DNA of 45,950 nucleotides from a virus. Each line of letters opens with the position of its first letter. Position 1 is the first letter of the stretch. Both the position numbers and the translations under genes were made by a program. Positions 33,596-41,045 of the stretch are shown piece by piece. The notes below the pieces were generated by a model. That model saw nothing but the letters and a program-made list of their open reading frames with translations. It was not told where the DNA came from and did no database searches. The DNA is taken from positions 1 to 45,950 of the IMG/VR virus record IMGVR_UViG_3300033149_007212. One strand, 5' to 3'.

Positions 33596-33977
33596 CCCGC
33601 TCCTCCTTTTCTACCGTCGCGGGCCGGTCATCGTATGGCCCATAGCGGAGCACACACCGCTCGTACGTCAACAGAAACAAGAGATTGGTGATGGCGTGTG
33701 CCAGATGGTGGAACCCACTCTCCGGATCCAGCCCCTCCCCCTCCCACCAGGTGAAGAGGTGCCGGAGCGCCGCCGCATACAACCGGCTGTAGTGGATGCC
33801 GCGCCGCCAAGCATGGGGCTTGTACTTCTTGGCCCCGAATCCAAGCACGTGGGCCACCTCAATGAGGGTCTCGGCTGGTAACAACGCCATCGGCGGCTTA
33901 TACCTATCATACTTCAACGACTCCGGCTCCATTTTTGTCGCCACCTGCTCGAGGTATTCACGCTTCTGCTTGCCCAT
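33573..33977 (-). CDS. dATP/dGTP diphosphohydrolase (DUF5664 type)
   Basis: This 134-residue protein has the family pattern: a start with KYDRYKPPMALLPAETL, then VAHVLGFGAKKYKPHAWRRG, AAALRHLFTWWEGEGLDPES, and HHLAHAITNLLFLL. Members are all-alpha, MazG-like enzymes that cleave deoxypurine triphosphates and alter the nucleotide pool during infection. The His/Glu/Asp residues of the helical metal site are present (E79, E81, D84, E86, H90, H91, H94). No PurZ or DatZ gene accompanies it, so a role in a modified-base genome is not supported. The start follows GGAGGGACAAA. Confidence 0.75.
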   Translation of the reverse strand: MGKQKREYLEQVATKMEPESLKYDRYKPPMALLPAETLIEVAHVLGFGAKKYKPHAWRRGIHYSRLYAAALRHLFTWWEGEGLDPESGFHHLAHAITNLLFLLTYERCVLRYGPYDDRPATVEKEERDDKARDD

Positions 33978-34137
33978 TTTGTCCCTCCTCTTTATTCACC
34001 AGTTCCTCCAAGTACTCGATCGCCTGCCGATTTCGGCACCGCTTCAGCAACCGCGCGGCCTTCTTGACCCGCCACCGATCGGGCAGTTTGATTTTGCGAT
34101 ACTGAGATTTAGGCCATGGCCAGATCACGAGGCTCAT
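33958..34137 (-). CDS. small basic protein, 59 aa
   Basis: From ATG 34137 (after AAAGGAGGTTAGT) the product is basic in the middle (WRVKKAARLLKRCRNR) with a helical acidic end. It overlaps the diphosphohydrolase gene by 20 bp. Not recognised. Confidence 0.6.
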   Translation of the reverse strand: MSLVIWPWPKSQYRKIKLPDRWRVKKAARLLKRCRNRQAIEYLEELVNKEEGQNGQAEA

Positions 34138-34358
34138 ACTAACCTCCTTTCGAAACCACACTCCTTATTCATACACACAAGCCACCTACTGTTTTCTAAC
34201 CCGTGAATAATCCGAAGCGAATCACCACATTTAGGACAAGTCGGCGACTCAAACGCCAATCGCCAGCGCCAATCGTATTCGACCTCGGGAATGAACCGGG
34301 GCCGGGGCGCGTCACCTTTACCCGGTGTCATCGCACTCGGTTCGTGTCGCATCTTCAT
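34134..34358 (-). CDS. zinc-ribbon protein, 74 aa
   Basis: Two metal-binding pairs are visible: CPKCGD near residue 41 and CMNKECGFE near residue 63. ATG 34358 follows GGGGAGGTGTTGAA. It overlaps the previous and next genes by 4 bp each. Role unknown. Confidence 0.65.
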   Translation of the reverse strand: MKMRHEPSAMTPGKGDAPRPRFIPEVEYDWRWRLAFESPTCPKCGDSLRIIHGLENSRWLVCMNKECGFERRLV

Positions 34359-35011
34359 TTCAACACCTCCCCAAGCCATCTTAACAGCTGCTTCGAAAAC
34401 ACCTCATCACGTACGGCGTACACGTGAATGATGCTGGCTTCGGGATAGTATGTCCCGATACCGTATTCTGTACCGTCCTCCAGACACCAACGCGGCACCA
34501 ATGCTGCGCCGGGTTGAAGATAGTGAACCGCCGCCCCTTCTTTCTCTACAAATTTGGTATGGCGCCCGAGCAAATCCCAATCCGGCCCCTTTACCGCCGG
34601 TTGGCGCCGGATCCGGTCTTTCGCCCGCCACCACGCGCTCCGGAAAAGAGCAAATCCGGGAGCGACATAATCAGGAGTGCCAGGAAGATGATTAGCATTT
34701 TGACGAATTCCAATAAGGGGCGCATCTTTATACAGCTCCTCATTCACTACGGCCCGAAGCCAATTGACAAACTTATCCATTTTTACCGGTACGACATCGA
34801 CGTCACACAACAAGAGGGCGTCGATATCAGGCCGAGCCAGCCGCGTATTCACCGCCGACCATACCGCCTTATCGTGATTGTCGGTGTATTCAGGAACGAT
34901 GTCGAACTCGCACTGGTAAAGAGCCCGGACCATTAAATCATTGAAAACGGCCTCTTCACTGGCACCGATCCGAGCTCCGATCGTTGTAACCGCTATTCTT
35001 TTCTTTTTCAT
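34355..35011 (-). CDS. GT-A type glycosyltransferase-like protein
   Basis: A 218-residue protein with a GT-A-like N-terminus (KRIAVTTIGARIGASEE), a DxD metal motif in LLLCDVDVVP (D70, D72), a FALFRSAWWRAKDRIR segment, and a C-terminal ASIIHVYAVRDE region. M at 35011 follows GGAGGGCGGGT and is supported by overlap with the stop of the tiny gene upstream. It is the third glycosyltransferase-like gene of this genome and the only one on the minus strand. The acceptor is unknown. Confidence 0.7.
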   Translation of the reverse strand: MKKKRIAVTTIGARIGASEEAVFNDLMVRALYQCEFDIVPEYTDNHDKAVWSAVNTRLARPDIDALLLCDVDVVPVKMDKFVNWLRAVVNEELYKDAPLIGIRQNANHLPGTPDYVAPGFALFRSAWWRAKDRIRRQPAVKGPDWDLLGRHTKFVEKEGAAVHYLQPGAALVPRWCLEDGTEYGIGTYYPEASIIHVYAVRDEVFSKQLLRWLGEVLK

Positions 35012-35145
35012 ACCCGCCCTCCATATCTCCGCCAAAAACTCTTTTCAACATAATTACGAATTGCTCGTAAATGACACCAACAGTCATATAAGAAGAACAT
35101 CGCAAACGGCGCAAAAATTGCAAACAACACATCGTCAATCAGCAT
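35008..35145 (-). CDS. tiny membrane protein, 45 aa
   Basis: The frame runs MLIDDVLFAIFAPFAMFFL, then CWCHLRAIRNYVEK and a basic tail. One membrane span lies near residues 5-20. GAGGAGGCGAGTC precedes the ATG at 35145. Both ends overlap neighbouring genes by 4-11 bp, which supports translation. Not recognised. Confidence 0.6.
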   Translation of the reverse strand: MLIDDVLFAIFAPFAMFFLYDCWCHLRAIRNYVEKSFWRRYGGRV

Positions 35146-35341
35146 GACTCGCCTCCTCTCCGTTTTGTCTCCCTCGTTGATACGCTAAATCCAGCTCGAT
35201 CCGCCGCAACCGCCGCCGTACATCTTCAACTTTACCGGCCAGGTCGTCCATCTGAACAAATACCCGATCCAATCGAGCACGAACATAGCCGACAGCAACG
35301 GCAGCGGCCACGATCACTTCAAGCAACCTGATCCAATCCAT
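35135..35341 (-). CDS. small membrane plus coiled-coil protein, 68 aa
   Basis: One N-terminal span (LLEVIVAAAVAVGYV, residues 6-20) is followed by a charged coiled coil (FVQMDDLAGKVEDVRRRLRR). ATG 35341 follows GGAGGCAATGTA and overlaps the TAA of the gene upstream. The layout resembles inner-membrane spanins and some holin-like proteins, but neighbours give no clear lysis partner. Confidence 0.65.
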   Translation of the reverse strand: MDWIRLLEVIVAAAVAVGYVRARLDRVFVQMDDLAGKVEDVRRRLRRIELDLAYQRGRQNGEEASHAD

Positions 35342-35658
35342 TACATTGCCTCCAACAATTGGCGCCGCTGCTCTCGATACCATTTCATATACAGCCGCTG
35401 TGAATAAGGCTGAAGAGGATAACCGTGATCGAGTAACCACCGTCGATATCGTGGATTGAATCGTCTATCGACCAGCTCCTCACGTTTAAGCTGTTTACGT
35501 ATCCGGTCATATCGCCGCAACACCGCCAGCTCGTCTTCGGTGAGCTCGGTACGGGCGACGCCAGCACGCAATTTACTGAGTACGAGCCGATACACAATCC
35601 GTTCTCGGGGTGTGAGCCGCGCCACCACTCTACCGCGCAAGTGTTGTTGTTTCTTCAT
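35341..35658 (-). CDS. basic helical protein, 105 aa
   Basis: From ATG 35658 (after TTGAGGAGGACAGT) the product is rich in Arg and helical, with RLTPRERIVYRLVLSKLR and TEDELAVLRRYDRIRKQLKR. It may bind nucleic acid. It lies just downstream of a terminator-like hairpin. Not recognised. Confidence 0.65.
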   Translation of the reverse strand: MKKQQHLRGRVVARLTPRERIVYRLVLSKLRAGVARTELTEDELAVLRRYDRIRKQLKREELVDRRFNPRYRRWLLDHGYPLQPYSQRLYMKWYREQRRQLLEAM

Positions 35659-35670
35659 ACTGTCCTCCTC

Positions 35671-35711
35671 AAAAAAGAGCCGGGCCGCCAGGCAGCCCAC
35701 CCCGGCCCGGT
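35671..35711 (-). terminator. leftward terminator or attenuator
   Basis: On the minus strand CCGGGCCG (plus 35703-35710) pairs perfectly over 8 bp with CGGCCCGG (plus 35680-35687). The stem is followed by CTCTTTTTTG. It lies 8 bp after the OB-fold-like gene and directly before the next ribosome binding site, so it would reduce expression of the accessory genes below. I see no clear new promoter between it and 35658. Confidence 0.75.
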
Positions 35712-35718
35712 GCCCTAA

Positions 35719-36051
35719 TTACTCTTCAGGTACGTACTTACGTGCCCGAATCCCCTTCGTTGGCCGACCACCAAACGAGGTGTCCACCGCAAACAGCTCC
35801 ACCTGCTGGCCGACCCATTCATCGGTTTCAGAGGTGCCGAAATCGGCAACCAACCGATCGAGAATCGACTTGCGAAGAATCAGCCTCTTGGGTGACTCAT
35901 CAAAGGTGAGCACCCACTTCTCCGCCTCTTCGCCCCGCTGATTACGAACCACAACCTGCTCGCAGCCGGTGATGGTCAGGACTTTAGGCCCGTGTTCAAC
36001 ATCAGCCGCAGTGAAGTAACTACCACCAGCATAGAGACTCAGGTCTACCAT
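35719..36051 (-). CDS. OB-fold-like, possibly ssDNA-binding protein, 110 aa
   Basis: The pattern SYFTAADVEHGPKVLTITG, then KWVLTFDESPKRLILRKSIL, DEWVGQQVELFAVD, and GRPTKGIRARK matches a small phage protein family thought to have an OB-like fold. It is encoded with the Cas4-like nuclease and the helicase, which fits a DNA-binding role. There is no acidic tail as in typical SSB. ATG 36051 follows CAGGAGGTGAGT. Function is inferred. Confidence 0.6.
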   Translation of the reverse strand: MVDLSLYAGGSYFTAADVEHGPKVLTITGCEQVVVRNQRGEEAEKWVLTFDESPKRLILRKSILDRLVADFGTSETDEWVGQQVELFAVDTSFGGRPTKGIRARKYVPEE

Positions 36052-36053
36052 AC

Positions 36054-36842
36054 TCACCTCCTGTTACAAATCTGGTTAAACGGACAAGTTTTACAAGCGA
36101 ACGAGGCGGCAGGCTGCCTGGGAAAAAAGCCGCTCGCTCGTGCCTTCTTCACCGCCTTAATCGTATCGGCCACCCAATTAAGTGTGGCCTGCTGTGTATG
36201 GTGATCGATTTCAGCCACAACCAACTCGGCCTGCTCTTTACGCCGTAACATCTGCACGAAACCGGCTGGTCGCTTATAGTGTACTCTATACAAATTAAGC
36301 TGTGGGTCAAAATCGATTTCAAGTTTCGATCGGCGCCGGGCCAACAACTTATAGTCAATTATCAGGTCATCCAAGACCAAATCAGCATAACCAAGCATCG
36401 GCTCCGATTCGAGAACATAAACCATCTTATCTTCGATTGCCTCTATCTTAGTAAATTTATCTTCTACCTTTTTGGTATAGATTTGTAAGGGTGGTTTACC
36501 ATCCTTAACAGTATAATCCACCGCCCGTTCTTCAGGAAGCTCTTCACCTTCGTGCTCTGTATCCTGATAACGGGTACGGATATACTCACGAGCCACCTCA
36601 AGAATTGTTTTGATAGAACTTTTTTTACCTTCTATCAACCGCAATTTGTTGTGCTCCTCTAACCCTTTATGTAAAGCCGCCCCTGATAAAGGGTTATAAC
36701 GCAACGGCTCCAGCCGGTGCTCGATATAGCGGTAGTAGTATTGCTTCGGACACCGGCTGAAAGTGTGCAACCGAGACAGCGAAAAATACGGGTCTGCCGT
36801 CTTCAGCTCTTGTTTTAGAAACTCTTTCTTGATGTCTACCAT
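36054..36842 (-). CDS. PD-(D/E)XK nuclease, Cas4/RecB-like
   Basis: The 262-residue protein has C31 in FSRCPKQYYYRYI, H58, D154 (GYADLVLDD), D163-Y-K165, and Q181...Y185 in PQLNLYR. The C-terminal CKTCPFNQIC (C250, C253, C259) with C31 gives the four cysteines of a 4Fe-4S cluster. This is the Cas4/AddB-type exonuclease layout. In a phage replication cluster it probably processes DNA ends for replication or recombination. M at 36842 follows TGGAGGGACGACTA. The composition is AT-rich. Confidence 0.85.
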   Translation of the reverse strand: MVDIKKEFLKQELKTADPYFSLSRLHTFSRCPKQYYYRYIEHRLEPLRYNPLSGAALHKGLEEHNKLRLIEGKKSSIKTILEVAREYIRTRYQDTEHEGEELPEERAVDYTVKDGKPPLQIYTKKVEDKFTKIEAIEDKMVYVLESEPMLGYADLVLDDLIIDYKLLARRRSKLEIDFDPQLNLYRVHYKRPAGFVQMLRRKEQAELVVAEIDHHTQQATLNWVADTIKAVKKARASGFFPRQPAASFACKTCPFNQICNRR

Positions 36843-37312
36843 TAGTCGTCCCTCCATTTGTGTTGAAGTTGTTTAACGATCGCCGTCACACGTTGCCGTT
36901 GTATCCCTAATTTATTAGCTATTTCTTCGTGTGTGTAGTCACAAGCCAACAACTGCGCCACTTCTTTTTCACGTTCGGTTAAGCCAACAAAGCGACTCTC
37001 TATCGTTTCTTCTATTTCTCGTTTAATATCGGCTTCGGTTGGCGTACTTTCTTTAGCTTCAGCTAACTGCCCAGCTAATTCTGAATTATAAATTATAACA
37101 GGACCGCATTTAAAAGTATGCTCGTACCAATTATAAGCATCACATTGAAGTGCTCGATAAAGAAAATGTTCAGGTGCTTTCCGAAGCACTTCGTTTTCTA
37201 AAACCTTAAGCCACAACTCCTGTTTAAGATCTTCTCGTAAATGACTATCCAATCCAGAAAATCCACTCACAACTTTACTAATTACAGCATCAATTTGTTT
37301 GTCGGTCAACAT
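36842..37312 (-). CDS. sigma70-like / HTH transcription factor
   Basis: The 156-residue protein has a region-2-like helix (DLKQELWLKVLENE) and a region-4-like helix-turn-helix at the C-terminus (LTEREKEVAQLLACDYTHEE, then IANKLGIQRQRVTAIVKQ). The spacing resembles small ECF-type or phage sigma factors. It may direct RNA polymerase to phage promoters such as the two similar 19-nt-spacer promoters at 2889 and 38820. It overlaps the helicase by 7 bp and the nuclease gene by 1 bp. A pure HTH regulator is the alternative. Confidence 0.7.
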   Translation of the reverse strand: MLTDKQIDAVISKVVSGFSGLDSHLREDLKQELWLKVLENEVLRKAPEHFLYRALQCDAYNWYEHTFKCGPVIIYNSELAGQLAEAKESTPTEADIKREIEETIESRFVGLTEREKEVAQLLACDYTHEEIANKLGIQRQRVTAIVKQLQHKWRDD

Positions 37313-38778
37313 GACAACCTCCTTTTAATAGTTCTGCCATCAACTACAAATCGTTTATGGTCCTTTGCTGCATCCAGTAACGCCTTATAAATGTCTTGTT
37401 GTTGCTTGATGAGGTGATAACGCAACGGATCGAGTTTGCTTAGCTGTGCCACCACCTCTTCTATCGGCAACTGCTTCACTTCTTTCCCGGCATCTTCAAA
37501 TACCAGCTCCAGCGCCTCACTTGCAATCGTAGCCGACTGCGCCGACGGGATAATCAACAGCGCACCAGCCGCCTGCGACACAAGCTTGGCAAAAACCGGA
37601 AACCGCCAAAATGAGAAGTCTTTTATTTTAAACTGCCCCTGTCCCCAATGCTGGTGAATATGTGCCAGCACCGTTTCGGCCACCTCTTTGCTCCGACCCC
37701 GCCATCGGTATTCGAAATCGGAATAGGCGTTAGGTCGGGGCTTGAAATTGATGAGATATGCCCGGCTCCGGAGTTCGTCCGTCAGCACCGGGTTATTGAC
37801 CGTCAAGAGATAGGTGAGGGCGTTTTGCCTGGCCGCCGTCCCGCCGTGGTGCAATCTGTAAGTCTGCAAAGTAGCAGCAGTTACGAGATCAGCCAGCGCC
37901 TCGGAAAAAAGTGGAATGAGGTTATTGTCGACGTTATCCATGAGGACGGTGTGACCGGGAGTGTTAACGAGCCGATTATAGAGCCGGTCGTCGAAGGTGA
38001 GTTTGGATCCACTCAAGCTAATCACCTGATCGAAGAAGAACGCCGCCAGGAGCTCGGCAGCGGTCGTTTTGCCAGCTCCGTTTGCCTTTGCAGCGAAGAC
38101 TATGAGCGGCGCCCGGACATCCGGGAAAGCGGCCCGCAGCGGCCACCAGTAGAGAAGCTGCTTCATCGCCCGCTTATCCCGTGGGCCGTCGAGCATCAGC
38201 TCATCTATAAATTCGTCTAATACTCCACCATGTTGCTGGGCTTTCAGCTCGGGCCCGGTGTAATAATAGTAATTTCCAGGCGCCCCTAAAACGGGAATCA
38301 GCCGCCGCCCCGGCCCCCCGATCTGCTTGAAATCGGGGTGAAAAATGACGAGCGAGCCGGCGTCAAGAATACGGCGGCGGGGCGGGCGTTCCCACATCCG
38401 GACCATTACCTTTTCGACAAAGGAAGGGCCCCATTCCCGAGGCCGAATACCTGGAATTCGAGACCTGAACGTCGTGATGAACAAGCGAATGGTGAGAGGA
38501 GATAACGTACATGGAAAAAAGAAAGGGGTGGTATCGGGACCGTTTTCAGCCTGATCGCCGAGCCACACATACCCGCCCCGCCGCTCGTAATATGCCCAGT
38601 TGGGGTCACCGTCCAAGTATGCGACCGCCTGCGCTACCGGATCCACCGGGTTCGAACCGGTAGCCTTGTGGCGCTGGATGAAGTCCCGAAACGACACGCC
38701 GCATGCGTCGCACACGGGGTGGTGTTTCGTAAACTCCCCCCTCTCGCATACCGGACATTTGAATTTTCGTTCGCTCAT
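37306..38778 (-). CDS. replicative helicase (SF3/D5-like) with N-terminal zinc finger
   Basis: The 490-residue protein starts at ATG 38778 after GAGGAGGACACA. Residues 8-26 hold a zinc finger (C8, C11, C23, C26). The ATPase core has Walker A KANGAGKTT (231-239), Walker B HTVLMDNVD (276-284), and a motif C-like YLLTVNN followed by RSRAYLINF with a candidate arginine finger. This fits the phage/virus D5-like or SF3 helicase group rather than DnaB. A primase active site is not seen. Its promoter overlaps the end of the DNA polymerase gene, so it can be expressed separately. Confidence 0.75.
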   Translation of the reverse strand: MSERKFKCPVCERGEFTKHHPVCDACGVSFRDFIQRHKATGSNPVDPVAQAVAYLDGDPNWAYYERRGGYVWLGDQAENGPDTTPFFFPCTLSPLTIRLFITTFRSRIPGIRPREWGPSFVEKVMVRMWERPPRRRILDAGSLVIFHPDFKQIGGPGRRLIPVLGAPGNYYYYTGPELKAQQHGGVLDEFIDELMLDGPRDKRAMKQLLYWWPLRAAFPDVRAPLIVFAAKANGAGKTTAAELLAAFFFDQVISLSGSKLTFDDRLYNRLVNTPGHTVLMDNVDNNLIPLFSEALADLVTAATLQTYRLHHGGTAARQNALTYLLTVNNPVLTDELRSRAYLINFKPRPNAYSDFEYRWRGRSKEVAETVLAHIHQHWGQGQFKIKDFSFWRFPVFAKLVSQAAGALLIIPSAQSATIASEALELVFEDAGKEVKQLPIEEVVAQLSKLDPLRYHLIKQQQDIYKALLDAAKDHKRFVVDGRTIKRRLSC

Positions 38779-38856
38779 TGTGTCCTCCTCTATTATTATA
38801 TCCGAGCTCAGCCCGGAAAATGCAACACCTATTTTTCTTTCTGAGCGAAATTTAAT
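38779..38856 (-). promoter_or_regulatory. leftward promoter for the helicase-sigma-nuclease group
   Basis: On the minus strand TTGCAT (plus 38820-38825) and TATAAT (plus 38795-38800) are separated by 19 nt. The -10 lies about 16 bp before the helicase ATG, so the leader is extremely short and starts close to the ribosome binding site. The element includes the last codons and TAG of the polymerase gene. A second copy of the whole block lies at 2858-2935 on the plus strand. Confidence 0.7.
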
Positions 38857-40826
38857 CCAAGCCGCTCCATTTCCACCACCCGCTCCATGGGGGTATTCTC
38901 GTCGTACACATCCGGTAACAATCCGCACGCCGTATGAAAAAGGGTGCGTTTTATCTGCTTCACTTTAATGCAAAAATCGTTTTTCGGCACCGCTACGAGA
39001 TAGGAATCATGAATGTAGGCCAGCACCTCGTGATCTTGTTCGAACAGCCACGTCAGCGCCCGCTTGGTGAGCCGGGCGGCCAACCCCTGAAACGGGGCGT
39101 TTTTGCTGATGGTGTAGTCCACGGGGAACCGGGACAGCCAACATTCGTCCTTCGACCCTATAATCACCCGCCGCTGTGCCGCCCAGCGCAGCAGCCGCGT
39201 TGTAGGCCGCCGCTTCACCAGGTCATCGAGCACCTCCGCCGGCACCCCCGACTGTGCGCGGATTGCCGACTCCACCCGCGCCCACGCCTGGGCGACGAGC
39301 TGGGGGTGGACAGGTTTACGGAAACGGAGACGTGTGAAAATCTGGAGGACGTCGATATTGTGGGTGAGCTGCGGCACCACCTCGTCTTGGAGATATTGCC
39401 GCATTTCCGGAAACGCCTGGAGCCACGCCTCCCGCAACCGCTTGGCGTCGTTTAGACTGATCACCAGGCCGTGATTGAGGCAGTGCTTGACGAAGGTACG
39501 CGGCCCCATCCCTGCCGGGAAACCGAAATTGGCACATTTCATAAGGAATCGTTCCTCTTTCGTAATCTGCTCACCCGGCACCCCGTAGAAAATGGAGCCG
39601 ACGTAACGGTGTACGTCCTGCCCGGCCCGAATCATCTCCCGAAGTTTGCCGGGTACGAGCTGGGCGAGGCAGGCCAGCTCCAGCTGCTTGTAATCGAACT
39701 CCACCAGCTCGGTACCCGGCGGGGCGACGAAGCAGGAGCGGATCCACACCTTGTCCCCGTGCTTAGGGATGTTCTGGAGATTGGGGCGGGACGAGGCGGT
39801 CCGGCCCGTGTGGAGGAGCGGCCAATACTCGGGGTGTACCCGCCCGGTTTCGGGGTCCCGATACTCCCGCCACCGCTGAACGTGGGAGCGGAGCAGCTTC
39901 TCGGCCCCCTTGTATTGGAGGTACGCCTCGATCTCGGGCACCTTGCCGGCCACCTGCTGGAGCCATTGAAGGGTATCCTTACCGATAGCGATCCGGCCCG
40001 TGGCGGTCCGCTCCAGCTGCAGGCCGTGCGCCTCTGCGAACCGCTCCAGGTCGGCCCGGAGCCGCTTCTCATCGATACGGGCCTTGTAGCGGCCCCCTCG
40101 CGGCCCCTGACGCGCCGGAAGGAACCAGCCCACCTTCTGTAGCCTCTTTGCCGCCGAGGCCATCTCGCGCTTCAGACGGGCTTCTATGCGGTCCAGCTCA
40201 TCCAAGTCTACCGGCAGCCCGTTGAGGGAGAGGTACTGGAGGGCGACAGCGGCCCGGGTGTGCTCGTGTAATGTTTTTGATTTGAAGAGGGTGCCGAGAT
40301 CGCGGCGGTTGATTTCCTGGAGCCGTGTATAGGCACTGATCAGCAACTCGACATCCCGGCGGAGGTACGCCACCTGCTCGGGAGTGAGTGGCCGGTCTCG
40401 GCGATAGCTAAGCTGGATCCGTCGCGCCTCATCGGCCCCGAACTTCGACGCCCCGGCCACCGCCTCGAGGCTGCGGAGGATCGGCTCCCCCTGACAGTCA
40501 GTGCTGGCGAGGCGGAGGAGGCCGTCATAGAGCATCGTACAGACGTAGAACCGCTGAGCAAACCCGGAATAGAGGGTGCTCCGCGCTGTGAATCCGAAGT
40601 GGTTATTGAGGACAACGAGGTCAAAGGCCAGATTGTGGCCGACGATGATGGTACCGTTCGGATTCAGGAAAAGCTTTCTGAACTCCTCAAATTGCGGATC
40701 GTTGACGTGCGCCACCTGGATAGGCTGGAGCTTGGTGTCCTTCAGCGCCCAACCGACCGCCACCAATCGCGGGATATGTCCCGGGCGGATCGGTTCGGTT
40801 TCGGTGTCTAAGAAGAGTGTGGCCAT
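38829..40826 (-). CDS. family A DNA polymerase with 3'-5' exonuclease
   Basis: This 665-residue polymerase has exonuclease motifs FLDTETE (D7, E9), GHNLAFD (D69) and YLRRD (D158), and no 5'-3' exonuclease. Polymerase motifs are TGRTASSRPNLQNIP (340-354), motif A FDYKQLELA (D378, E383), motif B RFLMKCANFGFPAGMG (K430, F434), and motif C YIHDSYL (D607). Two usual residues are changed: the tyrosine of motif B (E. coli Y766) is Ala438, and the glutamate of motif C (HDE) is Ser608. F434 is kept. It replicates the phage genome together with the helicase. ATG follows GAGGAGGCAATC. Confidence 0.92.
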   Translation of the reverse strand: MATLFLDTETEPIRPGHIPRLVAVGWALKDTKLQPIQVAHVNDPQFEEFRKLFLNPNGTIIVGHNLAFDLVVLNNHFGFTARSTLYSGFAQRFYVCTMLYDGLLRLASTDCQGEPILRSLEAVAGASKFGADEARRIQLSYRRDRPLTPEQVAYLRRDVELLISAYTRLQEINRRDLGTLFKSKTLHEHTRAAVALQYLSLNGLPVDLDELDRIEARLKREMASAAKRLQKVGWFLPARQGPRGGRYKARIDEKRLRADLERFAEAHGLQLERTATGRIAIGKDTLQWLQQVAGKVPEIEAYLQYKGAEKLLRSHVQRWREYRDPETGRVHPEYWPLLHTGRTASSRPNLQNIPKHGDKVWIRSCFVAPPGTELVEFDYKQLELACLAQLVPGKLREMIRAGQDVHRYVGSIFYGVPGEQITKEERFLMKCANFGFPAGMGPRTFVKHCLNHGLVISLNDAKRLREAWLQAFPEMRQYLQDEVVPQLTHNIDVLQIFTRLRFRKPVHPQLVAQAWARVESAIRAQSGVPAEVLDDLVKRRPTTRLLRWAAQRRVIIGSKDECWLSRFPVDYTISKNAPFQGLAARLTKRALTWLFEQDHEVLAYIHDSYLVAVPKNDFCIKVKQIKRTLFHTACGLLPDVYDENTPMERVVEMERLGLNFAQKEK

Positions 40827-40873
40827 GATTGCCTCCTCAAACTAAAAAGGTTTCTACTCCAGGGCGGTTCAAT

Positions 40874-40950
40874 TCAACAGATGTTCCGGTCGAGCCGGGC
40901 CGGTATATACCGGTACCGTACCGGTATAACTCGACCGGAACATCTGTTGA
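40874..40950. repeat. 20-bp perfect inverted repeat upstream of the polymerase gene
   Basis: TCAACAGATGTTCCGGTCGA at 40874-40893 and its exact reverse complement at 40931-40950 flank a 37-nt GC-rich centre. The centre contains the 14-bp palindrome CCGGTATATACCGG and CCGGTACCGTACCGG. The set can form a long hairpin in RNA or DNA. It lies in the 219-bp gap between the AAA+ gene and the polymerase gene. A diverged copy lies at 2453-2630. It is not followed directly by a U-tract, so it is not a simple terminator. It could be an origin, an attenuator or a regulator site. Confidence 0.9.
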
Positions 40951-41045
40951 TATGATACCGTCCTGGGACCGGTCCCTATCCCGGTGCCGGATACCGGTGT
41001 AGAGACCGGTATTAGAGATCTGCTTCGTACATGGCATTTTTACTA

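Noticed and set aside
39471-40142. 223-residue frame antisense to the DNA polymerase, and the 237-residue frame at 41616-42329 antisense to the AAA+ gene
   Set aside because: Both are shadows of well-supported genes on the other strand, with biased composition and no ribosome binding sites.
33573-40826. 2-aminoadenine (Z) genome pathway
   Set aside because: A purine triphosphate hydrolase and a family A polymerase are present, but no PurZ or DatZ homologue is found.
40874-40950. Inverted repeat as a plain terminator between the AAA+ and polymerase genes
   Set aside because: No U-tract follows on either strand directly after the stem, and the element recurs in a non-operon position at 2.5 kb.
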